DNA of 27,166 bases from an uncultured Clostridia bacterium (GCA_937898195.1 CALEJD010000113.1:1-27166); one strand, 5' to 3'; counted from the stretch's first letter, positions 12,002 through 21,071 are shown. Notes: generated from the sequence alone by a model not told the origin. Made by a program: numbers and translations.

Positions 12002-14101
12002 ATGGCGATATATCATTTTTCAGCACAGATAATTTCAAGAATATCTGATAAGGGAACACCACGGTCTGCTGTCGCAGCTGCGGCTTACCGCAGTGGAGAA
12101 AAGTTGTACAGCGAACAGGACGGAGAATCGAAATTCTATAAAAGGGATGTAATGCCGGAGACATATTTACTTTGCCCGGACAATGCGCCGGAGTGGGCAA
12201 GAAACAGAGAAAGTCTATGGAATGAAGTCGAAAAAATTGAAAAAAGATATGATGCACAATTGGCAAGAGAAATCAATATAGCCTTACCAAGAGAATTATC
12301 AGAAGAGGAACAAACTAAATTAGCATTGGAATTTTGTCAAAAAAATTTTGTGGATGCAGGTATGGTTGCGGATATTGGCATCCATAGAGATAAAGCACAC
12401 AATCCACATTTTCACGTTATGCTTACCTTAAGAGAGATTGATGATAATGGTAAATTTATGTCCAAGAGCCGAAAGGTTTATGAATTGGATAAAGATGGAA
12501 ATAAAATCAAATTACCTTCCGGCAATTATAAAAGCCATAAAGAAAATAGAACTAATTGGGATGATAAAGAAACTCTTCAAAAGTGGAGAGAAAACTGGCA
12601 GCGCCTTACAAACCAGTATCTTGAAAAAAATGGTTTGAGTGAAAGAATAGACTGTAGAAGTTATGCAGAGCAGAACTCAATTTTAATTCCGACCATTCAC
12701 GAAGGACCTAAAGTACATCACGCAGTTTTAAGTAATCAGGAAACAGAAATTGGCGATTATAACAAGCAGGTGAGAGAATATAATTCAAAGATTATAAAGT
12801 TAGAAGAATACAAGAGAGAACGAGAAAATTTAAGAGAACAGCATATATACCGTTGTTTTACAAAAGTAGAAAAAGAACAGCTTGTATATGCTGCAAAGCA
12901 ACTACATTTTTATGTCAATAATGAAAATATAGAACAGAGATTGAAGCAGCTTGATAAGTGGGAAAAATCTCATTTTTATCAAGGTGGAGAATTTAATAAA
13001 TTTGAACGCATCCTAAAGGAACGTCAAATTATTAAAGATGTTAAAGAAATATTCAAAAATGAAGCTGCAAGATTCTGTGATAAATATTATGAAGGCGTGA
13101 ACCTGTTGCCGGAAGATAAGACAGAACTCGTAAGTCGGACAATAGACAGAGGCCAATTATTAAGCTCATCTGAAATAGATGCACTCAAACTTGAGTTAAG
13201 AGAAAAAGAGTTTAGGGAAGTTACTAGACATCTTCTTACTAATGGGAATGTATTCTGGATGGATGCTGTTCGTGAAATTCAGAAAGAAGAATTAAAGGCA
13301 AGGGAAAGTTCTGGAATATCAGTTGCCTTTAATGATGTTCTTAAGTTGGATTCTGCCAAAGGAGCATATCATATATATCAAGATAAACACACAAATCAGA
13401 CTTTCATCGGTAAACAAGAAAGTAGAGAAAACGTGACAAGGGTAACTGAACATATGAGTGTTAAGGAAGCACATAGCTGTCTGTTAGAATATATAAAAGG
13501 TACAGCAGAAATTCCATACATACGTACTTACAATATAGATAAGGTGGAAAAATTAGAACAGGCCTTGTGTGTAATGGATAAGCTGTATGATGAACAGATA
13601 TATGATAGATATGGAGATTCCATAAATATTAATAATATGACGATACCGGAAAAAGAAATGATTCTGCATTACGAAGAATATTACGGTACACTGTATCAGC
13701 AAAATTATATACCGGCACCGCCTTATTCCGTAGAAGAAAAGAAAAATATTATAAAATTAATGACAAGTGGAGAAGTCAGAGAAATAGGAAATATCTACCC
13801 ACAGTTTAAAAATAATAGTGTATATCTGAATATGTTTGTGATGGATTGTTTGAGCGATGAAGGTATTACTGATAGTCTTAAGAATGAATTGAAACAATTT
13901 GTTTTACCAGAAACGAAAAATGCAGATAAAGAATATATGAGAATGCCTATATCACCTCATACATTAATAAGTCAGATATTGAGCGGAATAGCAAGGGATA
14001 TGAAGCGACAAGAGCAAAGTAGTCCAATAATACATCGTATAAGAAAACGAAGAAAACGTTTAAATGACCAAAACCTACAGCAAAATCAAGGTATTATTTG
14101 A
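12002..14101 (+). CDS. mobA: MobA/MobL-family relaxase (MOBQ)
   Basis: 699 aa from ATG 12002, which gives the family's typical start MAIYHFSAQIISR. A GTG at 11981 inside the palindrome has AGAGG in front and cannot be excluded. The N-terminal relaxase domain shows AVAAAAYRSGEKL, where Tyr29 is the likely nicking residue, and HRDKAHNPHFHVM (128-140), the metal-binding histidine motif. Residues 240-440 are charged and coiled-coil-like. A module with HIYQDKHTNQTFIGK (about 455-500) also occurs in the proteins at 21381 and 24034. The C-terminus is very basic. There is no clear primase or helicase motif. The protein nicks oriT at 11815-11847 and pilots the strand to the coupling protein. Confidence 0.92.
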   Translation: MAIYHFSAQIISRISDKGTPRSAVAAAAYRSGEKLYSEQDGESKFYKRDVMPETYLLCPDNAPEWARNRESLWNEVEKIEKRYDAQLAREINIALPRELSEEEQTKLALEFCQKNFVDAGMVADIGIHRDKAHNPHFHVMLTLREIDDNGKFMSKSRKVYELDKDGNKIKLPSGNYKSHKENRTNWDDKETLQKWRENWQRLTNQYLEKNGLSERIDCRSYAEQNSILIPTIHEGPKVHHAVLSNQETEIGDYNKQVREYNSKIIKLEEYKRERENLREQHIYRCFTKVEKEQLVYAAKQLHFYVNNENIEQRLKQLDKWEKSHFYQGGEFNKFERILKERQIIKDVKEIFKNEAARFCDKYYEGVNLLPEDKTELVSRTIDRGQLLSSSEIDALKLELREKEFREVTRHLLTNGNVFWMDAVREIQKEELKARESSGISVAFNDVLKLDSAKGAYHIYQDKHTNQTFIGKQESRENVTRVTEHMSVKEAHSCLLEYIKGTAEIPYIRTYNIDKVEKLEQALCVMDKLYDEQIYDRYGDSININNMTIPEKEMILHYEEYYGTLYQQNYIPAPPYSVEEKKNIIKLMTSGEVREIGNIYPQFKNNSVYLNMFVMDCLSDEGITDSLKNELKQFVLPETKNADKEYMRMPISPHTLISQILSGIARDMKRQEQSSPIIHRIRKRRKRLNDQNLQQNQGII

Positions 14102-14155
14102 CACTAATTGTCAATAAAAGTAATATGAAAACAAATATAAGGAAAGGAGAAAAAT

Positions 14156-14389
14156 ATGGAAAAGTTAAATGCGGGACTTTTGGCAATTCAGGGCGTTGCC
14201 ACCGGTGTTGTAGTTGTATTTGCGATTATAGCAGCTGCAATTGTTTTTTGTAAGAACATTGGGTCTATTGATGAACAGGGAGTTAAACATAAAATGCTAA
14301 GCTCTTTTTTAACAATTCTGGCAATGGTAGCTATAATGGCAGCACTTATATGGGGTGTGCCTTGGATTTGGAGTTTGTTTGTTGGATAA
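14156..14389 (+). CDS. VirB2/TrbC-like small membrane protein (pilin-like)
   Basis: 77 aa with GGAAAGGAG ribosome site. Two hydrophobic helices (GVATGVVVVFAIIAAAIVF and FLTILAMVAIMAALIWGVPW) are separated by a short charged loop (KNIGSIDEQGVKHK). This is the layout of VirB2/TrbC-type subunits in Gram-positive type IV secretion systems. It lies between the relaxase and a VirB3-like gene, as expected. Sequence similarity alone is weak for such short proteins, so the call rests on topology and order. Confidence 0.65.
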   Translation: MEKLNAGLLAIQGVATGVVVVFAIIAAAIVFCKNIGSIDEQGVKHKMLSSFLTILAMVAIMAALIWGVPWIWSLFVG

Positions 14390-14395
14390 TTTTAT

Positions 14396-14424
14396 CTTTG
14401 AAGTCTCATCGTGAGACTTCAAAG
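14396..14424 (+). promoter_or_regulatory. Extended 29-bp palindromic site
   Basis: CTTTGAA-GTCTCA-TCG-TGAGAC-TTCAAAG. Symmetry extends seven bases beyond the common core on each side, unlike other copies. It lies in the 49-bp gap between the pilin-like and VirB3-like genes. As an RNA hairpin without a T-run it could also modulate transcription. Confidence 0.75.
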
Positions 14425-14438
14425 AAGAAAGGCTGTAT

Positions 14439-14795
14439 ATGAGTGAAAAAAATGAATTAGATAATGAAATATTTTTTTCTGTGAATGTTCAGTCAGGTTA
14501 TCAATATGTAGAAGGACTCGGCGGATATGAATTTAAAAGATATATATTACCGGTTGCAGCGGTGGTTATAGCAGTTGCTATAATACCACCGTATGCAAGT
14601 GTCTTATTTTGGATTATTAAAATCTTAATTGCACTCATTGCGGTGATATTTTGTATTTTTATGATAACTATAAAACCTGTTCAGACAAGAAAAAATATAA
14701 ATTTGGAACAATGGATAAAATGGCAGTTAGATTATAATAAAAGGCAAAAAATATTTTTTGTCGAAAAAAAGGATAAAACAATATATGGAAAATAA
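14439..14795 (+). CDS. VirB3/PrgI-like conjugation protein
   Basis: 118 aa with AAGAAAGG before the start. A short soluble N-terminus precedes two adjacent membrane helices (residues 33-48 and 50-75). A cytoplasmic C-terminus follows with INLEQWIKWQLDYNKRQKIF. The topology, size and the PVQTRKNINLEQW-type segment correspond to PrgI/VirB3 proteins that sit next to VirB4 in Gram-positive mating systems. The end overlaps the next gene by 11 bp. Confidence 0.7.
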   Translation: MSEKNELDNEIFFSVNVQSGYQYVEGLGGYEFKRYILPVAAVVIAVAIIPPYASVLFWIIKILIALIAVIFCIFMITIKPVQTRKNINLEQWIKWQLDYNKRQKIFFVEKKDKTIYGK

Positions 14796-15396
14796 CAATC
14801 TGACAATTCGAGATATTACGGATGCACAAGGGCTATTTGAAAATTATATAGTAACGTCTAATAAACTGATTGCTTTTATTGAAGTGGAAGCCTTAAATCT
14901 GGATTTGGAAGATGACTATATGGTTAAAAGTGTAATAGATAGTTATAGTGCCTATTTACTTACAATGAAAAGTAGTAACGAAAGTTTTATGAATATTTCG
15001 ATGACATCGAAAAACGATACGGAAATGTATGAATTATATCTTAAAAAATTATATATGGATGTAGATAATAGGGAAGATATAGACGAAACAGCAAAAGATA
15101 ATATTCGACAGTTGATTGCCTCAAAAATTTTAAATTTAGAGGAACAAACACAAAGAAACGAATCTGTAAAAAAACAACATTTTATGGCAATAGGACAAGT
15201 AGTATCGAGAAAAGAATATGAAAATTATAAAGAAGCTGCGAATACTCTGACGGATAAGTGTAATCAGATGATTAATGAAATGAAAGAGTGGCTTAGAAAT
15301 TTAAATAGAGATTTAGAAATTAAAATAACAGATAATCAGGAAACGTTAAAAATATTTCAACATTTCACAGATAACAAGGCTGCATTATTAAGTTAA
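14785..15396 (+). CDS. Hypothetical transfer protein, 203 aa (possible detached VirB4 N-terminal domain)
   Basis: ATG 14785 overlaps the end of the VirB3-like gene; a TTG at 14758 in the same frame is less likely. The protein is acidic and helical with no membrane segment. It starts NNLTIRDITDAQGLFENYIV and shows a long coiled coil in the second half (EEQTQRNESVKKQHFMAIGQ). VirB4 proteins usually carry an N-terminal helical domain, and this gene directly precedes a rather short VirB4, so it may be that part encoded separately, in the way TrsD-like proteins are arranged. This is inference from order. Five palindromes follow its stop. Confidence 0.55.
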   Translation: MENNNLTIRDITDAQGLFENYIVTSNKLIAFIEVEALNLDLEDDYMVKSVIDSYSAYLLTMKSSNESFMNISMTSKNDTEMYELYLKKLYMDVDNREDIDETAKDNIRQLIASKILNLEEQTQRNESVKKQHFMAIGQVVSRKEYENYKEAANTLTDKCNQMINEMKEWLRNLNRDLEIKITDNQETLKIFQHFTDNKAALLS

Positions 15397-15397
15397 A

Positions 15398-15546
15398 GTC
15401 TCACGATGAGACTTAAAAGGAGCGTACAGAAGTCTCACGATGAGACTTAAAAGGAGCGTACAGAAGTCTCACGATGAGACTTGAAGGAGTATACAGAAGT
15501 CTCACGATGAGACTTGAAGGAGCATACAGAGGTCTCACGATGAGAC
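15398..15546 (-). repeat. Five tandem palindromic sites before virB4
   Basis: GTCTCACGATGAGAC occurs at 15398, 15432, 15466, 15499 and 15532. The repeat unit is 34, 34, 33 and 33 bp, and each unit also carries AAGGAG-type sequence (AAGGAGCGTACAGAA). All five are identical and all are in the reverse orientation relative to the relaxase copies. The array begins 2 bp after a stop codon and ends 17 bp before the virB4 ATG. Confidence 0.9.
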
Positions 15547-15563
15547 TTAAAGGAGAAAAATAA

Positions 15564-17519
15564 ATGAGTGTTCTTGCATTTGATAAAACAGCCATAGAAT
15601 CAATATTTCCCTTTGTAATAGAAGAAGAAAGAGACTGTATTATAGCAGGGGGAAATTATATAAGAGTTATTGCTATTACTCAATATCCGGAAAAAGTTGA
15701 AAAGAATAACTGGGCATCTGAATTGAAACGTATTAAAGGAAATGTAACGGTTATTCAGCATCTTAAACCCACTTCCGATTCTATAATGAAAGAACATTAT
15801 AATAAAGCTATAAAAAACAAGATGGAAGAACGAGCAAAAACCTTTGACCCCCAGAGACAGTTAGAATTAGATAAAGAAATTAAAAGTTCTCGCCACCAGT
15901 TGGAATTGATTCTAGACAGTAAATCGGGTTTTTTATACTTATATACATACATATTAATACAAGGAACATCAAAAAAAGAAATTGATGAACTTGAAAATAA
16001 GGTAATGATGGTTTTGACAAAACTTAATATGAAAGGCCTTGTTCCATATAAAATGATGAAGCAGGCTTATTTATCCTGTCTACCTTTGATAAATAATGAG
16101 CTCGAAGAATACACATACCAAATGTCTAATACGGATGCGGCAGCATCATTTTATCTTTTTGATGATAACGAACTTTGTAATATGGCGCCCGGTGCGGTCA
16201 TCGAGGGAATTAATGAGAGAACCAATTCTTATATAAGCGTCAATTACAATGATAGAAAAAAATGTTTAAATCGCAACAAGTTTGTTTTGGGAACTTCCGG
16301 TGTCGGTAAGACAACGTATATGTTACACGATTTTTTTGACGATGTATGTAAAGGAAATTATGTTTATATACTTGACCCGGAGGACGAGTATTCTAAATAT
16401 GTAAAAAAATATGGTGGTACAGTCATTGATTTTGGTGTGGCAAGCAAATATCGAATAAACCCATTGGAATTTTTTGCATCTACACTGTTGGCAGATGATG
16501 AAAAAGATGAGGAAGAATTTAATGTTTTATCTGACAAAGAAAAAATGGACATTCTTATCAAACAAAAAATTCAAAGATTAAATGGATTTTGGGAACAGAG
16601 AAAAAGTAACATAACAGAAACAGAATTGTCTATTATAGATATTGCATTGACAGAATTATATTGTGAAAAGAAATTTTATGATAAAAAGCCGGATGAATTA
16701 GAACACGAAGATTTTCCAATATTGGAAGAATTATATAAAAAATTAAAAAAGCTTGAAGAAACAAATCCTAATGAATATAAAAAAGTGGATGACTTTGTAA
16801 CAATCTTAAAGAAGGATGTGTATGGTTCATCTAATATTTTTAACGGATATACAAATGTAAATCTGAATACCAGAATTATATGTTTCAATCTGAAAGCGTT
16901 GCAGAATGAAAAGAAAATGCAGGGAGCCTGTTATTACAACCTGTTTACTTACTTATGGGATGAGATAACGCTCTTATACAAAAAATCTGTGGTTGAAGGT
17001 TGGAAAAATTATGAAGCACGTGTTATAGCAGATGAATTTCATTTTCTTTTACAAAGCACAGCTGGGTGTGATTTCTTTTTTCAGGCTTATAAGCGTTTTC
17101 GTAAATATCAGGCGGGAGCCACTGTTGGAACACAACAGATTGAAGATTTAATAAGAGTGATGGAAACAATGAATATAGGAGCTGCCATTACACAGAACTC
17201 TTTTACAAAAGCGTTTTTCGGAATGGATAACGCAGGGGTAGAAGATTTGATAAGACATCTGAAAATGACATTTTCAAATAGAGAAGTATCCTTGATGAGA
17301 GGAAAAACACAAGGTAAGGCAATATTTATTCACGGAAATAAAAGAGTTTTTTTGGAAAACAAATTGCCACAAGAAGAACTTAGACTACTTAATCAGGAAG
17401 AATATGAAAAAATATATAAAGTCTCTTCCAAAGAAGAACCGGATTATAAAAATAAAATATTTATCAGCTTATCCGATAAAGCACAGATTGAAACATATTG
17501 GGGAGAACATAGTGTATGA
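15564..17519 (+). CDS. virB4: VirB4-type conjugation ATPase
   Basis: 651 aa with AAAGGAG ribosome site. Walker A GTSGVGKTT is at residues 243-251, Walker B VIADEFHFLL at about 487-496, and GTQQIEDLIRVME with SFTKAFFGMDN follows in the C-terminal ATPase lobe as in TraC/TrbE/VirB4. ILDPEDEYSKYVKKYGG after Walker A is also typical. It powers assembly of, and substrate movement through, the type IV channel at the inner face of the membrane. The start is preceded by the five-copy operator array, so it may be throttled separately from the genes before it. Its stop overlaps the next start (ATGA). Confidence 0.93.
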   Translation: MSVLAFDKTAIESIFPFVIEEERDCIIAGGNYIRVIAITQYPEKVEKNNWASELKRIKGNVTVIQHLKPTSDSIMKEHYNKAIKNKMEERAKTFDPQRQLELDKEIKSSRHQLELILDSKSGFLYLYTYILIQGTSKKEIDELENKVMMVLTKLNMKGLVPYKMMKQAYLSCLPLINNELEEYTYQMSNTDAAASFYLFDDNELCNMAPGAVIEGINERTNSYISVNYNDRKKCLNRNKFVLGTSGVGKTTYMLHDFFDDVCKGNYVYILDPEDEYSKYVKKYGGTVIDFGVASKYRINPLEFFASTLLADDEKDEEEFNVLSDKEKMDILIKQKIQRLNGFWEQRKSNITETELSIIDIALTELYCEKKFYDKKPDELEHEDFPILEELYKKLKKLEETNPNEYKKVDDFVTILKKDVYGSSNIFNGYTNVNLNTRIICFNLKALQNEKKMQGACYYNLFTYLWDEITLLYKKSVVEGWKNYEARVIADEFHFLLQSTAGCDFFFQAYKRFRKYQAGATVGTQQIEDLIRVMETMNIGAAITQNSFTKAFFGMDNAGVEDLIRHLKMTFSNREVSLMRGKTQGKAIFIHGNKRVFLENKLPQEELRLLNQEEYEKIYKVSSKEEPDYKNKIFISLSDKAQIETYWGEHSV

Positions 17520-18244
17520 TGACTTTGACTATGGATGGTATACAACTTTATAAAAATAACAATGAACATAAAATTTCAATGCCTTTAAGTATGACCAGAG
17601 AACCTTCTTTATCCGAATTGGATAATTTAAAAAATGCCGGTGAAAAATTTTTCGACATAAAAGAAATCCAACAGGAAAAGAGTGGCAAATATATTGTAAC
17701 ATATAATATTCCTATGACGGCTAAAAATCTGCTAAGCGTTAAGCAAAGTAATGAAATTTTGAAATTATCTATACTGAATGAAGTGTTAAAAGATAATATT
17801 ATTGAACAGAAAGGCGGATATATACCGTTATTACATCCGGCAAATATATTTTTTCTAGATATGAAAACAGTGCGATATATGTACGTTGATAATGGTATGT
17901 TATATCGGAGTGAAAAACCGGCTCTGGAACAATATAAAGCATTGATTATATCTATTCTCACGAAATATTCATACGAAAAAATGCAGAACTCTGTAACACG
18001 TAAAGAAGTTTTGATGAAATTAGATAATCTGTTTCTTATTCAGATAGAAAAAAGCAATTCAGTTGAACAATTGCAGGAATTAATTAGAAACCGTCTTAAT
18101 AAAATTGAATCAGAATTTTTTTTAATGCAGTATCAGGAAGATAAAATAAGAAAAAGAAAAAATGATACAAAGCTTACGGTTATAATGGTCTGTGTAATTG
18201 TGGTCTTTATTATAATGTTGATAATTTTGTTAGGGGGAAAATGA
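17516..18244 (+). CDS. EssB/YukC-like membrane protein, 242 aa
   Basis: Two start ATGs follow each other; the first overlaps the virB4 stop. The soluble N-terminal part contains GGYIPLLHPANIFFLD (about 101-115) and LEQYKALIISILTKYSYEKM (about 138-157). A helical linker and a single membrane helix (about 219-239) end the protein. The HPxNIF...YKAL...KYSYE layout resembles the pseudokinase-like domain and transmembrane segment of EssB/YukC, a core part of type VII secretion. The protein stops soon after the membrane helix, so the extracellular half of EssB is absent. Its location between VirB4 and VirD4 instead points to a channel scaffold role. The resemblance is by eye only. Confidence 0.55.
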   Translation: MMTLTMDGIQLYKNNNEHKISMPLSMTREPSLSELDNLKNAGEKFFDIKEIQQEKSGKYIVTYNIPMTAKNLLSVKQSNEILKLSILNEVLKDNIIEQKGGYIPLLHPANIFFLDMKTVRYMYVDNGMLYRSEKPALEQYKALIISILTKYSYEKMQNSVTRKEVLMKLDNLFLIQIEKSNSVEQLQELIRNRLNKIESEFFLMQYQEDKIRKRKNDTKLTVIMVCVIVVFIIMLIILLGGK

Positions 18245-18681
18245 TGAAAGCAAAAATTATTTCATTTCTTGTTCTTTTTCCCTTATGCGAAATAATGGCT
18301 GTGATATGTACTTTTATGATGCAGGCCTTATCTGATATTAGAAAACAAGAGTTAGAACAATCATATATTGATGTACTTATACAATATATGGCACATCCAA
18401 TTAATGGAATTGAAGTGTGTATTGTAGATAGGAATCCTTTTATATGGATTCTTCCGGTGGCAGTTATTGTTTTATTGATATTTGCTTTAACACGAAAAGC
18501 ACGTATTACATCACAGATTGATAATAGTGGAATATATGGAACGGCAAATTGGGAAAGTATTGATAAACTTACAAGGAAAAATCTTAGAGGAAAAAGAAAA
18601 TTTTGTACGTATACAAAGAAATATTTCTTGAATAAATTTTTGGAGAGTATTAATGAAAATGACAAAAGAAAAAGAATATGA
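18241..18681 (+). CDS. VirD4 N-terminal membrane module (split coupling protein)
   Basis: 146 aa, two possible start ATGs behind GGGGG. Two membrane helices (residues 6-28 and 61-80) are followed by a cytoplasmic segment with SGIYGTANWESIDKL. The YGTANW string is the family signature just after the membrane domain of VirD4/TraG proteins (YGSARW type). The ATPase part then appears in the next gene, which overlaps this one by 29 bp in another frame and has its own GGAG site. The coupling protein is thus made as two chains or joined by frameshifting. A sequencing error is the simplest alternative. Confidence 0.65.
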   Translation: MMKAKIISFLVLFPLCEIMAVICTFMMQALSDIRKQELEQSYIDVLIQYMAHPINGIEVCIVDRNPFIWILPVAVIVLLIFALTRKARITSQIDNSGIYGTANWESIDKLTRKNLRGKRKFCTYTKKYFLNKFLESINENDKRKRI

Positions 18682-20104
18682 TGATTTTTTTATAGGTACG
18701 TATAATGACAAAATTGTAAGTTTGCCTTGGAATAGTAGTTTGCCAAATAATAATGTGTTCGTATCATCCGGACCGGGTGGCGGTAAATCCCAGGAATTAG
18801 TTATTCCGAATGTTATCAATATCAAGGAAACCAGTATTGTGGTTACAGACCCATCAGGTGAGGTATATGCAGCTACTGCTAAAATTAAAGAAGCACAGGA
18901 ATATCAGGTTCTTGTGTTAAATTATGAAAATATGTTTTGTTCAATGAGACATAATCCGCTTCTTTACGTGGAAACACAGAGAGATGCAATTACAATTTCA
19001 GAATTAATCGTCTCTTCGCGAAATGACTCGAAAAATAAAGATATATGGTATAACACACAGGTAAGTCTTTTGACTTGTCTTATTTTATACTTTAAATACG
19101 AAATGCCTAAAGAAAAATGCACAATTCCGGGAATTTTGGAATTTCTTGAAGAGACAGATATGGAACAGGATGAAGAAACAGAGATGAGTGATTTAGATGT
19201 AGTTTTTCTTGATTTACCTAAGGGACATCCGGCACGTAGAGCATATTCTATGGGATTTGGCAAATCTAAAGCAAAAACGAGGAGCAGTATATCAATATCC
19301 ATTGTTACAACTTTAAGTAATTATCTGGATGAAGAAGTACAATATTTTATGAGTGGTAGTGACTTCATTTTAGATGAGATTGCAATGAGAAAAAGTATAC
19401 TTTATATTATAACACCGCCGATGGATGAATCCTGGGATTCAATGATTAGTTTGACATATAATCAGTTATTCCAAAGATTATATAAAGTGGCCAGTTTAAA
19501 TAAACGCAAGCTGCCAGTGCCATTAATAGCTATTTTAGACGAATTGCCTAATATCGGTAAATTAGAAAAATTGGAAAGATTTCTTGCTACCTGTAGAAAA
19601 TATGGCATAGCAGCTGCATTGGTTATTCAAAATATTACGCAGATGTATGATGTATATGGAAAGGAAAAGGCGGAATCCATCATAGGAAACTGTGCGACAA
19701 AAATATGCCTCGGAAACTGTAATACGGTTACAAATGAATTTTTCTCTAAATTATGCGGAACAGCAACAAAACGAGTGGAAACAGGCGGCAGTTCTACGTC
19801 TAAAGGGACGAATCATAATGATTCATCTAGTGAATCTCAAAATTATAATTTTGTTCAGGCATCTTTGATTACGGCTGATGAAATAGATAATTTAGATGAT
19901 GAGTTAATTATGAAAGCTTCTGGATTAAAGCCAATTAAATTAAAAAAATATATGGCTTTTGATATGTTTCCGGAAAATATTATGTCTAAATATGCAACAG
20001 ACCCTTTGGAGTTTGAAGCATATACTACAAAATATGCAAAAAGATTTTTTAAGGAAAAAAATGAATTTATAAAAGTTGCACCGAAAAGAAGAGAGGGTAT
20101 GTAA
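18653..20104 (+). CDS. virD4: VirD4/TraG-type coupling ATPase
   Basis: 483 aa. Walker A variant GPGGGKS at residues 40-46, VVTDPSGEVYAAT after it, LPVPLIAILDELPNIGKLEK at about 285-304 (Walker B) and ATKICLGNCNTVTNEFFSKL near 345 match VirD4/TraG coupling proteins. The membrane domain that normally precedes the ATPase is missing from this chain and is supplied by the overlapping gene before. GGAGAG stands ahead of ATG 18653. The protein carries the relaxase-bound DNA strand from oriT to the channel. The Walker A has Gly-Gly in place of the usual Thr-Gly-Ser. Confidence 0.9.
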   Translation: MKMTKEKEYDDFFIGTYNDKIVSLPWNSSLPNNNVFVSSGPGGGKSQELVIPNVINIKETSIVVTDPSGEVYAATAKIKEAQEYQVLVLNYENMFCSMRHNPLLYVETQRDAITISELIVSSRNDSKNKDIWYNTQVSLLTCLILYFKYEMPKEKCTIPGILEFLEETDMEQDEETEMSDLDVVFLDLPKGHPARRAYSMGFGKSKAKTRSSISISIVTTLSNYLDEEVQYFMSGSDFILDEIAMRKSILYIITPPMDESWDSMISLTYNQLFQRLYKVASLNKRKLPVPLIAILDELPNIGKLEKLERFLATCRKYGIAAALVIQNITQMYDVYGKEKAESIIGNCATKICLGNCNTVTNEFFSKLCGTATKRVETGGSSTSKGTNHNDSSSESQNYNFVQASLITADEIDNLDDELIMKASGLKPIKLKKYMAFDMFPENIMSKYATDPLEFEAYTTKYAKRFFKEKNEFIKVAPKRREGM

Positions 20105-20105
20105 A

Positions 20106-21071
20106 ATGATTGATGTTTTAAATGGTTTACTGAATGGGGAAGGGGCGGAAGTGGATGTAGGCTTGCTAACGAATTCTTATCAAAATGCATTTATGACAAG
20201 TATGGTTGTACGATTTATGGATTTTCTAAGTGGTACAATTAGTAATTTTATGAATTTGATGAATGACTTATTTTTTAATTATCAAGGATTGGTAGGACCG
20301 TTTGCTATAGCTCACGGTGTTGCAGGAACAGCGGCGGCGGTAGCACTAGTGATTGTTCTATTAAAAAATGGTATTCAGAATTTAATGAATATGGCAGGGA
20401 GTGGAGATTATGTGTCACCGGCACAAATAATTATGGATGTTATTAAAGCAAGTGGATTAGCTTGTTTTCTTCCTTGGTTAGTTGCTTTAATTACGTCAAT
20501 AATGCCTCCGGTTTTTAAATTTATTCTTGGTAGTGGTTTTGTACATATTGGGGGTAATGCGTGGATGGGCTTTTTAAAACCGGAAGAAAGACAATATGTT
20601 GAAGGTGGTTGGGATAACTGGTTAGTTTCACAATTCAATCCTGCCTGGTGGGCAGTTATTGCTTTTATACAATTATTAGTTATTATTTCAATCGTATGCT
20701 TCTTTGCTTCAATGTGTAAGTTTCAAGTGGAAATGATGTTTATGGACTTATTTGCCATAATAGCAGCGGTAGACAGTGTTTCGTCGAAGAAAAATATTTA
20801 TGAAACTTGGGTGCAAAGTTTTCAAGCAATTCTTATTACACAGGTTTCAAATATATTATTTTTTGCGTTGATGATTAACCGTTATTTAGCGTTGGCTAAT
20901 AGTGCAAACAATGTTATGTCAATAAATATGCTTCTTGTTGTAGGTTGTGGATGTTGTCTTATTAAAGGAACAGTATTTACCAATAAATTCAAGAATGGTG
21001 GTTTGATTGGCGGTGGTGTAGGAGCTGTAGCCAATGTGGCCAGAACAGCAATGTTTATGATGCCGAGATAA
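20106..21071 (+). CDS. VirB6/TrbL-like polytopic membrane protein
   Basis: 321 aa. ATG 20106 lies 1 bp after the virD4 stop and follows GAGAGGG; the longer frame from TTG 20076 is unsupported. At least five hydrophobic segments are visible (for example GVAGTAAAVALVIVLL, LACFLPWLVALITSIM, WAVIAFIQLLVIISIVCFF and ISILFFALM-like stretches), and the C-terminus is Gly-rich (NGGLIGGGVGAVANVA). The AGSGDYVSPAQIIMDVIK loop and overall pattern fit VirB6/TrbL and its Gram-positive counterparts, which form the inner-membrane channel. It is the last recognisable secretion gene in the operon. Confidence 0.8.
   Translation: MIDVLNGLLNGEGAEVDVGLLTNSYQNAFMTSMVVRFMDFLSGTISNFMNLMNDLFFNYQGLVGPFAIAHGVAGTAAAVALVIVLLKNGIQNLMNMAGSGDYVSPAQIIMDVIKASGLACFLPWLVALITSIMPPVFKFILGSGFVHIGGNAWMGFLKPEERQYVEGGWDNWLVSQFNPAWWAVIAFIQLLVIISIVCFFASMCKFQVEMMFMDLFAIIAAVDSVSSKKNIYETWVQSFQAILITQVSNILFFALMINRYLALANSANNVMSINMLLVVGCGCCLIKGTVFTNKFKNGGLIGGGVGAVANVARTAMFMMPR

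Noticed and set aside
11976..12266. Leftward 96-aa ORF
   Set aside because: It is a shadow of the relaxase N-terminal codons; no ribosome site.
15398..15546. CRISPR-like array
   Set aside because: The regularly spaced units resemble repeats and spacers, but the 18-19-nt 'spacers' are near-identical and carry ribosome-site sequence, the repeat is a 15-bp palindrome found singly elsewhere, and no cas gene is present.
15413..15595. Leftward 60-aa repetitive ORF (LIVRLLYAP repeats)
   Set aside because: It is only the translation of the tandem operator array and runs into virB4; there is no ribosome site.
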